Assembly (NCBI RefSeq): GCF_008830365.1
Contig: NZ_WBKI01000005.1
Span: forward strand, 124,001-188,000
Reading direction: 5' to 3'
DNA length: 64,000 nucleotides
DNA from: Serratia proteamaculans
GTDB taxonomy: Bacteria > Pseudomonadota > Gammaproteobacteria > Enterobacterales > Enterobacteriaceae
The notes under the pieces are model-generated. The model was not told the origin of the DNA and made no database searches. It saw nothing but the letters and a program-made list of their open reading frames with translations. Below, piece after piece: positions 48,723-58,272 of this stretch (positions are counted from its first letter, which is position 1; the number at the start of each line of letters is the position of its first letter). The translations under genes and the position numbers were made by a program.

Positions 48723-49109
48723 TTACTTGGCGCTATGTTTGCTCTTGTAGTCGGCAATCGCTGCTTTAATGGCGTCTTCGGCCAGGATAGAGCAGTGAAT
48801 TTTTACCGGCGGTAATTCCAATTCTTCAGCGATCTGGGTGTTTTTGATCGCTTCGGCCTGATCAAGAGACTTGCCTTTCATCCATTCTGTCACCAGCGAG
48901 CTGGAGGCGATGGCGGAACCGCAGCCGTAAGTCTTGAAACGGGCGTCTTCAATGATACCTTCATTGTTGACTTTGATCTGCAGCTTCATCACGTCGCCAC
49001 AGGCCGGTGCACCCACCATGCCGCTGCCAACGCTCGGATCTTCGTTGTCGAAAGAACCCACGTTACGCGGGTTTTCATAGTGATCGATTACTTTTTCGCT
49101 GTAAGCCAT
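48723..49109 (-). CDS. iscU: Iron-sulfur scaffold IscU
   Basis: A 128-residue scaffold on which IscS builds the [2Fe-2S] cluster. Ligands are Cys37 (GAPACGDVM), Cys63 (KTYGCGSA) and Cys106 (KIHCS). The HscA recognition motif LPPVK is present. It starts 24 bases after iscS. Confidence 0.98.
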   Translation of the reverse strand: MAYSEKVIDHYENPRNVGSFDNEDPSVGSGMVGAPACGDVMKLQIKVNNEGIIEDARFKTYGCGSAIASSSLVTEWMKGKSLDQAEAIKNTQIAEELELPPVKIHCSILAEDAIKAAIADYKSKHSAK

Positions 49110-49133
49110 GACCTTGCTCCTGAATCCTGAGAA

Positions 49134-50348
49134 TTAATGATGTGCCCATTCGATGCTGTTGATATCCACGCCCTGTTTGAACATGTCCCACAGTGGAGAC
49201 AGGTCACGCAGACGGCCGATGGATTTACGCACCAGTTGAATGGTGTAATCGATCTCTTCTTCTGTGGTAAAACGCCCCAGAGAGAAACGGATCGAGCTAT
49301 GCGCCAATTCATCAGTCATGCCCAACGCGCGCAGCACGTAAGATGGCTCAAGGCTGGCGGAGGTACAGGCTGAACCCGAGGATACGGCCAGGTCTTTCAG
49401 CGCCATAATCAACGATTCACCTTCAACATAGTTGAAGCTGACGTTCAGAATGTTAGGAACACCGTGCTCCAGATCGCCGTTCAGATACACTTCTTCCATA
49501 TCTTTCACGCCGTTCCACAGACGATCACGCAGCGTGCGCAAGCGTGCCATTTCCGTCGCCATTTCTTCTTTGGCAATACGGTAGGCTTCGCCCATACCGG
49601 CGATCTGATGGACTGGCAGAGTACCGGAACGCATACCGCGCTCATGGCCACCGCCGTGGATCTGGGCTTCGATACGGATACGTGGCTTACGACGCACGTA
49701 CAGTGCACCAATACCTTTCGGGCCATAAATTTTGTGGCCGGAGAACGACATCAGATCGACTTTCAGCTTGCTCAGGTCGATAGGCAGTTTGCCCACGCTC
49801 TGGGTCGCATCGACGTGATAAATGATACCGCGCGCACGACACATTTCGCCGATAGCTTCGATATCCTGCACCACGCCAATTTCGTTGTTCACGTGCATGA
49901 TCGAAACCAGAATGGTGTCTTCACGCATCGCGGCTTCGAGGGCCTGCAGACTGATAATACCGTTGCTCTGCGGTGCCAGATAGGTCACTTCAAAGCCTTC
50001 ACGCTCGAGCTGACGACAGGTGTCCAGCACGGCTTTGTGTTCGGTTTTGCTGGTGATGATGTGCTTGCCTTTCTTTTGATAGAAATTGGCAGCACCTTTG
50101 ATCGCCAGGTTATCGGATTCGGTGGCTCCGGAAGTGAACACGATTTCGCGCGGGTCAGCGCCAACCAGTTCAGCAATTTGGTTACGGGCGATATCTACCG
50201 CTTCTTCCGCCTGCCACCCGAAACGGTGGGAACGGGAAGCCGGGTTACCAAAGGTCCCGTCCAGAGTCAAAAACTGCATCATTTTCTCAGCAACGCGCGG
50301 ATCAACCGGCGTCGTTGCTGAGTAATCCAAATAAATCGGTAATTTCAT
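49134..50348 (-). CDS. iscS: Cysteine desulfurase IscS
   Basis: A 404-residue PLP enzyme that takes sulfur from cysteine for clusters and tRNA thiolation. The PLP lysine is in [10 protein letters not shown], and the active Cys328 is in [13 protein letters not shown], where the persulfide forms. Full length. It is the second gene of the operon. Confidence 0.98.
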   Translation of the reverse strand: MKLPIYLDYSATTPVDPRVAEKMMQFLTLDGTFGNPASRSHRFGWQAEEAVDIARNQIAELVGADPREIVFTSGATESDNLAIKGAANFYQKKGKHIITSKTEHKAVLDTCRQLEREGFEVTYLAPQSNGIISLQALEAAMREDTILVSIMHVNNEIGVVQDIEAIGEMCRARGIIYHVDATQSVGKLPIDLSKLKVDLMSFSGHKIYGPKGIGALYVRRKPRIRIEAQIHGGGHERGMRSGTLPVHQIAGMGEAYRIAKEEMATEMARLRTLRDRLWNGVKDMEEVYLNGDLEHGVPNILNVSFNYVEGESLIMALKDLAVSSGSACTSASLEPSYVLRALGMTDELAHSSIRFSLGRFTTEEEIDYTIQLVRKSIGRLRDLSPLWDMFKQGVDINSIEWAHH

Positions 50349-50402
50349 TGCTCTTGTGCTCCGTACATCACTTCCAAAAACTAAAAAAATATCGCCAGCT
50401 GC

Positions 50403-50897
50403 TTATGCGCGCAGATTAACGTTGATAGTTTCTTGCTGACGACCGTTGGCCGTGCGACGGGTATCGTTGTTTTGACGGTCCGCCACCACCAGCACGTCCT
50501 GGTTGTTTACCAGTTCAGCCAGCGTAATGTTGTTCAGGAACCCGCTGATGCGCTCGCTCAGATCGCGCCACAGGGTATGAGTCAGACAGCGATCGCCACC
50601 CTGACAGCCTTCTTTACCCTGGCAACGGGTTGCATCTACCGACTCATCAACAGCCGTGATAACTGCACCTACGGCAATCTCACTTGCGTCTTTGCCCAGC
50701 AGATAACCACCGCCCGGCCCACGTACGCTGGCCACCAGGCCATTCTTACGCAGACGGGAGAATAATTGTTCCAGATAAGAGAGCGAAATACCCTGGCGTT
50801 CAGAAATATCCGCCAGAGGTACGGGCCCTTCCTGGGAGTGCAATGCCACATCAAGCATAGCGGTTACGGCATAACGGCCTTTGGATGTCAGTCTCAT
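50403..50897 (-). CDS. iscR: Iron-sulfur sensing repressor IscR
   Basis: A 164-residue Rrf2-family regulator. The winged helix is N-terminal ([15 protein letters not shown]...), and the cluster ligands are three cysteines in [13 protein letters not shown] (~92-104). The holo form represses its own operon through type-1 sites, two of which are visible upstream (50941-50991). First gene of the operon. Confidence 0.98.
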   Translation of the reverse strand: MRLTSKGRYAVTAMLDVALHSQEGPVPLADISERQGISLSYLEQLFSRLRKNGLVASVRGPGGGYLLGKDASEIAVGAVITAVDESVDATRCQGKEGCQGGDRCLTHTLWRDLSERISGFLNNITLAELVNNQDVLVVADRQNNDTRRTANGRQQETINVNLRA

Positions 50898-50940
50898 AGC
50901 TAAGTGGTTACCTGTTGGTCAAACATGGCCGAAAGTCTGA

Positions 50941-50966
50941 CATTCCTGAGTAAATCAGTCAACTAT
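50941..50966 (-). promoter_or_regulatory. IscR type-1 site and iscR promoter region
   Basis: On the minus strand ATAGTTGACTGATTTACTCA is nearly the E. coli iscR promoter/operator (ATAGTTGACCAATTTACTCG). TTGACT fits a -35 element. It lies 44-69 bases before the iscR start, so autorepression by IscR is expected. Confidence 0.75.
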
Positions 50967-50970
50967 TTAA

Positions 50971-50991
50971 CCTAGTAATTCACTCAAGTAT
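50971..50991 (-). promoter_or_regulatory. Second IscR type-1-like site
   Basis: ATACTTGAGTGAATTACTAGG on the minus strand fits the dyad spacing of IscR type-1 boxes and lies just upstream of the first, as in E. coli, where tandem sites are present. Confidence 0.55.
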
Positions 50992-51091
50992 TAGCACATT
51001 TTGGACTAAGCCAGATAATATGCATATAAAATACACATTATAACCGTTAGATAACTAATACTATTACCGCCAGTCGTCATTCCACATCAAA

Positions 51092-51826
51092 TTAATTACC
51101 TTGATGTTTATCCTGTTTCTCGATCGACGTCAGCATGCCGCGCAAGATATTCAGCTCTTGAGCTTCCGGCCGCGCGCGGGTGAACAAACGGCGTAAACGG
51201 CTCATCACCTGCCCCGGATGGGACGGACGAATGAAGCCACTATGCTGCAGCGTTTGTTCCAGATGTTGATAGAAACGTTCGAGGTCATCCACCAACGGAT
51301 AAGGGGTTTCTTCCAGCTGCGGCGCCCCCACCTGTTGACGATCGAGGTAAGCCACACGCACTTCATACGCCAGGATCTGCACGGCCATCGCCAGATTCAG
51401 CGAGCTGTAATCCGGGTTGGCAGGAATGGCGACATGATAATGGCACTTTTGCAGCTCATCATTGGTCAGGCCGACACGTTCACGGCCGAACACCAGCGCG
51501 ACCGGAGCATGTTCACCTTCGTGTACGGCGCGTATGCCGCATTCACGCGGTTCCAGCATCGGCCACGGCAAGGTGCGTGAACGCGCACTGGTACCCACGA
51601 CCAGACTGCAGCCGGCAATGGCGTCATCCAGGGTGTCAACAATGGTGGCATTGCCGATCACGTCGCTGGCGCCTGCGGCCAAGGCAATCGCCTGAGAATC
51701 AGGTTTTATCAGCGGATTAACCAAATAAAGGTTGGTTAACCCCATGGTTTTCATGGCTCTGGCGGTCGAGCCCATGTTACCGGTATGAGAGGTTTCTACC
51801 AGAACAATGCGGATGTTATGCAGCAT
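51092..51826 (-). CDS. trmJ: tRNA (cytidine/uridine-32) 2'-O-methyltransferase TrmJ
   Basis: A 244-residue SPOUT methyltransferase that modifies position 32 of tRNAs. The deep-knot motifs are [15 protein letters not shown] near the start and [17 protein letters not shown], with [16 protein letters not shown]. Full length. It lies upstream of iscR on the same strand and is divergent from suhB. Confidence 0.97.
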   Translation of the reverse strand: MLHNIRIVLVETSHTGNMGSTARAMKTMGLTNLYLVNPLIKPDSQAIALAAGASDVIGNATIVDTLDDAIAGCSLVVGTSARSRTLPWPMLEPRECGIRAVHEGEHAPVALVFGRERVGLTNDELQKCHYHVAIPANPDYSSLNLAMAVQILAYEVRVAYLDRQQVGAPQLEETPYPLVDDLERFYQHLEQTLQHSGFIRPSHPGQVMSRLRRLFTRARPEAQELNILRGMLTSIEKQDKHQGN

Positions 51827-51945
51827 ACAAACTCTGAGCGTAGCGGAAAATCACAGCAGCTTAACACAGCCGTAGGCATTTTGCCGAACACCTGCTATAC
51901 TTCGCGCCGTTTCCTGTTCTTTAACATCCTAGTTGGAAGATACCC

Positions 51946-52749
51946 ATGCATCCGATGCTGACGATCGCCGTGCGCGCTGCGCGCAAGGCCGGTAACCTGA
52001 TTGCCAAAAACTACGAAACCCCGGACGCTGTAGAAGCGAGCCAGAAAGGGACCAATGACTTTGTCACTAACGTCGATCGCGATGCAGAGCATCTGATCAT
52101 CGACGTCATTCGCAAGTCCTATCCGCAACATTCTATTGTTACCGAAGAACGCGGCGAATTAGTCGGCGAAGATAAAGATGTACAATGGGTGATCGATCCA
52201 CTGGATGGCACATCAAACTTCATCAAACGTTTCCCACACTTCTCAGTTTCCATCGCCGTACGCATCAAAGGCCGTACTGAAGTGGCTGTGGTTTACGATC
52301 CAATGCGTAACGAACTGTTCACCGCGGCTCGCGGCCAGGGCGCACAGCTCAACGGTTATCGTCTGCGCGGCACCAATGCCAAAGACCTGGATGGCACCAT
52401 CCTGGCAACCGGCTTCCCGTTCAAGGTGAAGCAGCACGCAACCCCTTACATCAACATCGTTGGCAAACTGTTCACTCAGTGTGCCGACTTCCGTCGCACC
52501 GGTTCTGCCGCGCTGGATCTGGCCTATGTGGCCGCCGGCCGCGTTGACGGTTTCTTCGAAATTGGCCTGAAGCCATGGGATTTTGCCGCGGGTGAACTGC
52601 TGGTGCGCGAATCTGGCGGCCTGGTGACCGACTTTGTTGGCGGCCACAACCACTTCAGCTCCGGCAACGTGGTAGCCGGTAACCCGCGCGTAGTGAAAGC
52701 CATGCTTTCCACCATGCGGGAAGAACTGAGCGAAGCGCTGAAGCGTTAA
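51946..52749 (+). CDS. suhB: Inositol-1-monophosphatase / antitermination factor SuhB
   Basis: A 267-residue Mg2+-dependent phosphatase that also joins the rRNA antitermination complex with NusA and RNA polymerase. The metal motifs are VTEERGE (~65), WVIDPLDGTSNFIKRFP (~84) and the late WDFAAGELLVRESGG. GGAAGA lies seven bases before the ATG. It is transcribed alone, with a strong terminator after it. Confidence 0.98.
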   Translation: MHPMLTIAVRAARKAGNLIAKNYETPDAVEASQKGTNDFVTNVDRDAEHLIIDVIRKSYPQHSIVTEERGELVGEDKDVQWVIDPLDGTSNFIKRFPHFSVSIAVRIKGRTEVAVVYDPMRNELFTAARGQGAQLNGYRLRGTNAKDLDGTILATGFPFKVKQHATPYINIVGKLFTQCADFRRTGSAALDLAYVAAGRVDGFFEIGLKPWDFAAGELLVRESGGLVTDFVGGHNHFSSGNVVAGNPRVVKAMLSTMREELSEALKR

Positions 52750-52774
52750 TATCGCGAAGTGAATGAATAAAGAA

Positions 52775-52805
52775 AAAGCGCTGCAATATTTGCAGCGCTT
52801 TTTTT
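52775..52805 (+). terminator. Bidirectional terminator of suhB and zevB
   Basis: AAAGCGCTGCAA/TTGCAGCGCTTT with a 3-base loop, followed by Ts on the plus strand and TTTTTCTTT on the minus strand. It serves both converging genes. Confidence 0.9.
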
Positions 52806-52812
52806 ATGTCGG

Positions 52813-53835
52813 TCAGCGGGAGAAAGGCCGGATGCCACCGATAAACTCCGACTGGGCAGTGACATAAAGCAACACCCCGGCGAACAACAGTATCAGGCCA
52901 CCGGCCAGCGCCAGCGAACCCCAGGCGACTGCGCTCCAGGCTGCGGGCGCGCGTGAACGGCTAAGACGCACCGCCAACCGGCGGCTGTAATGTACCAGCA
53001 GCGCCAGCAATGAAATGGTCAATGAGGTGCCCAGCGCCATGGCCAGCGCCGAGAAAACGCCCCAGATAAACACGCCAATCACCTTGGAAAACAGCAATAC
53101 CAGTATTGCGCCTGAACACGGCCGCATCCCCATCGCCAGCACGATGGCAGTCTGCGTACGCCAGTCGCTTCCCGCCTGCAGTTCGCTGTCGCTCGGCATA
53201 TGGCGGTGACCACAGCCGCAATGATCGCTGTGAACATGATCCGCCGGTAGCGGTTGCAGACTATTGATGCGCAGAGCCGGAGAGGGACGCATGGCTTCCA
53301 CCGCGTGATACAAACGCTTCAGCGCTCGCCAGCTCAGCAACACCCCGAGCAACATCACCAGAATAAAACTGCCCTTCTCCATCCAGAAACTACTCTGATG
53401 CAGTTGCCGGGACGACAACTGCAGTACCACCAGCATCAGCGTCACCAGGACGATCGCCACCAAGCCCTGAACCAGTGAAGCGGCAAAGGTCAGTTTCAGG
53501 CTGCTTTTCAGCCGCGCCGGATGAGTGGCCAGATAAGTGGCGATCACTACTTTACCGTGGCCGGGACCGAGGGCATGCAACACGCCATAGCTCAGGCTGA
53601 ACAGCATCAACGCCAGCCCGGCTTGCTGTGGCGCCGCTTTTACCTGCTGCAACAGGCCAGCCAACTGCTGGTGCAGACTTTTTTGCCACACCACGCTTTG
53701 CATCAACAACTGCGGCCAATAGTGCCACACCAACTGAGCGCCCAGCGCCAGCAACAACGCAAACAGCAACAACGGCCACAGGCTGAAAGCCCAGTGTCGC
53801 TTACGCGTGCCGCGTTGGATGAGGTTTATTGACAT
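52813..53835 (-). CDS. zevB: Nickel/cobalt-type metal transporter, ZevB-like permease
   Basis: A 340-residue inner-membrane protein of the NicO/RcnA class. About six or seven helices; HALGPGHGKVVIATYLATH near residue 91 and GMRPCSGAILVLLFS in the second half are the family's metal motifs. A His-rich cytosolic or periplasmic loop (HVHSDHCGCGHRH) lies between. In Haemophilus the pair ZevAB takes up zinc; here the metal is inferred. Its ATG overlaps the zevA-like stop region. Confidence 0.8.
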   Translation of the reverse strand: MSINLIQRGTRKRHWAFSLWPLLLFALLLALGAQLVWHYWPQLLMQSVVWQKSLHQQLAGLLQQVKAAPQQAGLALMLFSLSYGVLHALGPGHGKVVIATYLATHPARLKSSLKLTFAASLVQGLVAIVLVTLMLVVLQLSSRQLHQSSFWMEKGSFILVMLLGVLLSWRALKRLYHAVEAMRPSPALRINSLQPLPADHVHSDHCGCGHRHMPSDSELQAGSDWRTQTAIVLAMGMRPCSGAILVLLFSKVIGVFIWGVFSALAMALGTSLTISLLALLVHYSRRLAVRLSRSRAPAAWSAVAWGSLALAGGLILLFAGVLLYVTAQSEFIGGIRPFSR

Positions 53836-54461
53836 TGCAGGCTGACCCGCTGGGCAAACTGTTGTCCCAGCGCCATATCTTCGCCAGGTGAATCATTCTT
53901 ATCGAGGGATAACGCATAGGCCTGCAGGGAGCTGTCTGGTTTTGGCGTCATCAGTTTGAACTTGCACTGCGCCGCCATATCCGGCGGCAAATGCAGTGCC
54001 GTTTTATCTTTATAAGTCATATCGACAAAATAGGTGGGATCGTAAGTTGAAATCTCAAACGGCTTGCCCGCTAGCGGCTGCGGCTCGGCCAGCGGCAGGA
54101 CAAATTCCAGCACCGCCTGGTGCCCCAGGCGCGAAAGGTGATATTCCGTTGGCAGGTTCAGGTATTTCACCGGCTTGCCGTCGCGATAGACATCGGTGAA
54201 ATAATGTTGCCCCAAGACATTGGCCATCACTTGTGCCGCCAGTTTTTTCCACACTTCCGAGTCGTTTTTGGCATTTTCCGCATCGTACAGCAGATCCGCC
54301 GAGGTGATTTCATCCATAACCCAAACCATTTTCAAGCCAACCAGCTGTTGATCCTTAGCCACAAAGGTGGTGTTCATATCAATAAAGCTGTGCGGGTGAG
54401 CGACAGCGCCGGTGCAGAATAGCGTTAAAAACCCGGCAAAAATAAAACGTAACTTCATCAT
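53826..54461 (-). CDS. zevA: DUF1007 periplasmic metal-binding protein, ZevA-like
   Basis: A ~211-residue secreted protein with a signal peptide cleaved near AVAHPHSFID. The conserved His motif HPHSFIDMNT follows at once (putative zinc site), and the body is DUF1007. I start at ATG 54461 (MMKLRFIFAGFLTLF), which has GAG nine bases before it; the longer frame upstream lacks a signal peptide at its start. It forms a pair with the ZevB-like permease, the start of which overlaps its end by about ten bases. Confidence 0.82.
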   Translation of the reverse strand: MMKLRFIFAGFLTLFCTGAVAHPHSFIDMNTTFVAKDQQLVGLKMVWVMDEITSADLLYDAENAKNDSEVWKKLAAQVMANVLGQHYFTDVYRDGKPVKYLNLPTEYHLSRLGHQAVLEFVLPLAEPQPLAGKPFEISTYDPTYFVDMTYKDKTALHLPPDMAAQCKFKLMTPKPDSSLQAYALSLDKNDSPGEDMALGQQFAQRVSLQCQ

Positions 54462-54638
54462 AAAAAGATACTCATTATTGTTATAAAGTAACACAAGCCG
54501 TTCTTCAACCACCGCAATTCCGCCCAATAATTGTGACGAAAGTTGTAAGCCGAAGTAAAACCGGGTGCCGTTGCCACGCCGCGCAGCGCCATTTGCTATG
54601 CTTATTCATAATTTAAACGTGACCTGCCTGAAGGTGAT

Positions 54639-55904
54639 ATGAGCCTGGACACTGGCCCCGTGCCTGAGCTCTCCGGTCAACAACGACGCTGCCATCTGTT
54701 ATTGATGCTGTATGCGCCGGTGCCCGCAGTACAACTGGAGACTATCAGCCAAATTAATGGCGTCGCCCCCCCCATCACCCGGCAAGATATAGCCGAGGTT
54801 GCCAGTGAAATCCAGCGTTTCCACCATCTGGAGATCGACGGCAACCCCGACGAAGGTTACCGGATCAGGGGCAGTGCGCTCAACCAACGCCTCTGCCTGC
54901 TCCACTGGTTGCGAAGAGCCTTGCGCTGCAGCCCGGAATTTATCGATCACCATTTTTCCCACTGGCTACAGCAGGCTCTGGGGCTGAGCACCGATCTGAC
55001 CCCGCAGTTGGAGCAGTGTATCAGTGAGTGTGAAACGTTGATCGACCGCAGCTTTGATCGGCGCGATCGTCAGTTCCTGCAGCACTACCTGCGCTATTGC
55101 GCATGGGAAACCCAACGTCAGCGGCACCCGACATTCAGCCCCACCCAGCGCGACTGGCTGCATCAGAAACCGGAGCATCAGGCCGCCGGCTGGCTGCATC
55201 AAGCGCTGAATCAGCTTTTTGTCCTGCCCCCCGAGGCCAGCGAAAGCGACTTTCTGGTGTTAATGTTCACCATGCTGAAAAACCACAGCTACCACAGCAA
55301 CGACTCAGCGGAAGATCTGCGATTGATGGCGGCGATTGAAAATATGGTTGAACGCTTCCAACAGATTTCCGGCATGACCTTCAGCAGTAAAGAGGATTTG
55401 ATCAGTCAACTGTTTGCCCACCTGGCACCGGCGGTAGAACGCTGTCGTTTTGAGATCGGCATCGATAACTCGCTGCTGGAAGAAGTGCAGCGCAAATATC
55501 CACGCCTGATGCGCACCGCTCAGGAGGCACTGGCACCGCTCGAACAGGAGTACAGCATTCATTTCTCCAGCGAGGAAGCTGGACTGGTTGCCATCAGTTT
55601 CGGTGCCTGGTTGATGCAGGGCAATGCGTTGCAGGAAAAGCAGGTGTTATTGCTGACGCTGGACAACCCCAAATTGGAAGAGGAAGTGGAATATCAGATC
55701 CGTGAATTAACGCTACTGCCGTTGAACATCAAATATTTGCCGCTGCGCGACTATCTGCACTCCGGTGCACCGCAAGGTGTCACATTGGTGATCACCCCTT
55801 ATGCCACGGAGCGCGCTGAACCGCAACCGCCGCTGATTTATACCGAATTGCCGTTAGAGCGCCAGCAGCGCAAAGCCATCCGTGCGCTGCTGGAAACCTC
55901 TTAA
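54639..55904 (+). CDS. csiE: Stationary-phase-inducible protein CsiE
   Basis: A 421-residue PRD-containing protein. In E. coli csiE is sigma-S and cAMP-CRP-dependent; its function is unknown. Two PRD-like helical regions are visible (~190-400, with FSSKEDLISQLFAHLAPAVERCRF), and the C-terminal part is family-typical. AAGGTG precedes the ATG. Its stop overlaps the convergent hcaT stop by three bases. Confidence 0.92.
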   Translation: MSLDTGPVPELSGQQRRCHLLLMLYAPVPAVQLETISQINGVAPPITRQDIAEVASEIQRFHHLEIDGNPDEGYRIRGSALNQRLCLLHWLRRALRCSPEFIDHHFSHWLQQALGLSTDLTPQLEQCISECETLIDRSFDRRDRQFLQHYLRYCAWETQRQRHPTFSPTQRDWLHQKPEHQAAGWLHQALNQLFVLPPEASESDFLVLMFTMLKNHSYHSNDSAEDLRLMAAIENMVERFQQISGMTFSSKEDLISQLFAHLAPAVERCRFEIGIDNSLLEEVQRKYPRLMRTAQEALAPLEQEYSIHFSSEEAGLVAISFGAWLMQGNALQEKQVLLLTLDNPKLEEEVEYQIRELTLLPLNIKYLPLRDYLHSGAPQGVTLVITPYATERAEPQPPLIYTELPLERQQRKAIRALLETS

Positions 55905-57052
55905 CGACTGTCGCTGACTGCAGCCGCCGGCGGGCGGATAAACAGCGCCGGCACCACCACTGCCGCCATCACCCAGAACACCCCACCCTGCAGATGCTCG
56001 AACAGGAAGCCGGCGATCACCGTCATAATCGCAATGCCACCGCCCATCGCCAGCGCCGAGTAGACCGCCTGCAGTCGGATCACTTCCGGCCCCTTGCGCG
56101 CGGCGATAAAGCGCATCGCTGCCAGATGGCAAACGGTAAAGGTGCCACAGTGCAGAATTTGGATCACCAGCAACCACCCCAGTTCGGTACTACTGGCCAT
56201 CAGGCCCCAGCGCAGGATCCCGCAGCAGGCGGAGAGCAGCAGCAGATTGCGTGCATTCCAGCGACGGAACAGGAAATTGCTGCTGGCGAAAATAATCACT
56301 TCCGCCACCACGCCCAGCGACCACAAGTAGCCAATAGTCGAAGCCGAATAGCCCGCCTCCTGCCAATAGATAGAACCGAAACTGTAATAACCGGCATGTG
56401 CGCCCTGCAACAGGGTTACGCACAACAGGAAGCGCCAGACTGGCCCTTCCTTAAGCATCTCCCACAGTGAACGATCGGCCTCGCTATGGGTCCGCGCCTC
56501 GCCCTGTGGCATCACGCTCGGTTTCAGCATCATGCCCAACAGCATTGCCAGTATGCTGATGATCAGGCTGTAGAGAATGGCGTTATGGCCCCAGACGGAA
56601 ACCATTTGCCCGGTCAGCGCCGAACCAATCACAAACGCCAGCGAGCCCCATAGCCTGACCCGGCCGTAATCCAGGGTAATTTGTTTTTGCCAGGTGCCGG
56701 CCAGCGCATCGGTCAGCGGTACCAGCGGCGAAAAGAACAGGTTGAAACCGGCGATCACCAACATCAACCAGCCCCAGCCGTTGCCAAAGCAGAACCCAAT
56801 GGCAAAAGCCAGCGTCAGTAACGCCAACAGGCGTAATGCCGTCACCAGATGAGAGGGATCTTTTACCCGAGGGGCAATCAACAAACTACCGAGGAAACGC
56901 GCAACCAGACCGGCGCCGAGCAGAATACCGATGGTTTCAGGCGGTATGCCTTCACCTTTTAACCAAACGCCCCAAAAAGGTAAGAAGATGCCGTAAGAAA
57001 AGAAATAGGTGAAATAACTGAGAGCTAGCCAACGCGTAGATTGCAGAACCAT
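55901..57052 (-). CDS. hcaT: 3-phenylpropionate MFS transporter HcaT
   Basis: A 383-residue major facilitator with 12 hydrophobic segments, including SLWEMLKEGPVWRFLLCVTLLQGAHAGYYSFGSIYWQ, a family mark. In E. coli it imports 3-phenylpropionic acid, but no hca catabolic genes are seen in this window. GGAGGG precedes the ATG. Confidence 0.92.
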   Translation of the reverse strand: MVLQSTRWLALSYFTYFFSYGIFLPFWGVWLKGEGIPPETIGILLGAGLVARFLGSLLIAPRVKDPSHLVTALRLLALLTLAFAIGFCFGNGWGWLMLVIAGFNLFFSPLVPLTDALAGTWQKQITLDYGRVRLWGSLAFVIGSALTGQMVSVWGHNAILYSLIISILAMLLGMMLKPSVMPQGEARTHSEADRSLWEMLKEGPVWRFLLCVTLLQGAHAGYYSFGSIYWQEAGYSASTIGYLWSLGVVAEVIIFASSNFLFRRWNARNLLLLSACCGILRWGLMASSTELGWLLVIQILHCGTFTVCHLAAMRFIAARKGPEVIRLQAVYSALAMGGGIAIMTVIAGFLFEHLQGGVFWVMAAVVVPALFIRPPAAAVSDSR

Positions 57053-57205
57053 GATCCCTCCGGTGTGAGAGCGATACTTTGACAGAGGTCACATTGGCTA
57101 GCAATGTTCATTCACCTTCAAAGGGATAGAGTGCAATGCAGTTCACAGTTTATGCCCGGAATCAGGGCGCAACTTGCAGCGCCCCTACGACGGAGGGTCG
57201 GCTAT

Positions 57206-57373
57206 TTACCCTAATAAATGGTCCGGACCGAACCCAAAGGGGAAAAGCTCCTAGATGTCGCTCTTGGTCATCAATGCCGCACCCACGGTAAAACTAGAAT
57301 AAGAGGCAAAGGAAAACGCCCTGGCCCGGGAGGCCGCAGCAATCATTTCTTGTATCTTGGCTTTATCATCCAT
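57206..57373 (-). pseudogene. Cytidine deaminase pseudogene with the catalytic middle deleted
   Basis: After an AGGAGA site, ATG 57373 begins a clear cytidine-deaminase N-terminus (MDDKAKIQEMIAAASRARAF, then SYSSFTVGAALMT). The frame stops at TAG 57251-57253. Directly after it, in the same frame, ELFPFGFGPDHLLG and TAA at 57206-57208 match the usual deaminase C-terminus. The whole zinc-binding region (CxxE and PCxxC) is missing. It follows the amidotransferase pseudogene by one base. Confidence 0.75.
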
Positions 57374-57374
57374 T

Positions 57375-57966
57375 TCAATTTCTCCTTTTGATTGAATTCA
57401 TTAAATTGCACCAGAAGGCGGTATAATTTTCCCACTGCATAAATTGCGGTCCGCCCCAATGTGGGGAACAGTCACTGGAAAAGCAGGCAACATGCCCCTT
57501 CTGATACTTACCAACCACCAGCAAGGGGTCACCGTTAATCTCGGCTAATGTTTCGCTGCCAGGTTTGGCAATAAATTTTTTATATCCCAGCAAAATCGGC
57601 CATTCAATCATTAATACTCCCCCCCATAGCGACGTAGTCTTTTATCAGTGACAGGGCATTGGCCATCACCTCTATTCTATAAAAGGTTTTATTTTGCAAT
57701 AAGAAGGTATTACTGCCGATATCGCTAATCACGACAGCATCATAAATTAGCCGTTCGTCCAACGTTTGCGGAAAGGCGGTTTGCACGGTATGCGCCGGAA
57801 TATAATCGATAGTCATCCCCGCGCCGCGTAAACAGGACAACAGATACTCCGCGCCCTCTTCATATTTACTCGATGTAAAGCTGTCAAAGCCTTTAGAGTG
57901 GATCATGTGGATATGCCATGACTCACCAGCAATGCCATTACCGTCACTAACAGACACGGAGAACAA
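57375..57966 (-). pseudogene. Glutamine-amidotransferase-like protein, frameshifted and internally deleted
   Basis: Two frames encode one protein of the GATase1-like (PF07090) family. The first part has AGESWHIHMIHSKGFDSFTS and DAVVISDIGSNTFLLQNKTF, reaching DYVAMGG. At 57619-57625 a run of seven Gs (minus strand) shifts the frame; with six Gs it would continue VLMIEWPILLGYKKF and then GDPLLVVGKYQKG, CFSSDCSPHWG. About 45 residues usual between GG and EWP are missing. The first codon would be TTG. The pair with cytidine deaminase is a pyrimidine-type neighbourhood. Confidence 0.65.
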
Positions 57967-58207
57967 AATGAATAACCTGCGTCATACGACACTCCATATT
58001 ATAATAATTGTATTTTATTAATGCATGCCATGAGAGTAAATAACAATCATATAGACGCACATCACATAACACGCCCTAAATACAAGACAATGCAATTAAT
58101 TAAAAGGCGACAAATATCAAAACCTGTTGTTATTAAATATATTAATAATTAATATTAATGGCGAAAACATATATACGACGTTGGATCTATCACCGTCGAC
58201 AGAAGGT
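57967..58207. other. AT-rich intergenic region before glyA's terminator
   Basis: I see no gene, repeat or hairpin. The segment is markedly AT-rich and may represent decayed sequence upstream of the pseudogenes. Confidence 0.4.
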
Positions 58208-58236
58208 AAAAAAAAACCGGCCACCTAAGTGACCGG
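58208..58236 (-). terminator. Terminator of glyA
   Basis: CCGGCCAC pairs with GTGACCGG (one wobble), followed on the minus strand by nine Ts. It lies 36 bases past the glyA stop. Confidence 0.85.
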
Positions 58237-58272
58237 CATGACGCCTGAGCGTTTTTTAGCGAGAAAGCGGAA

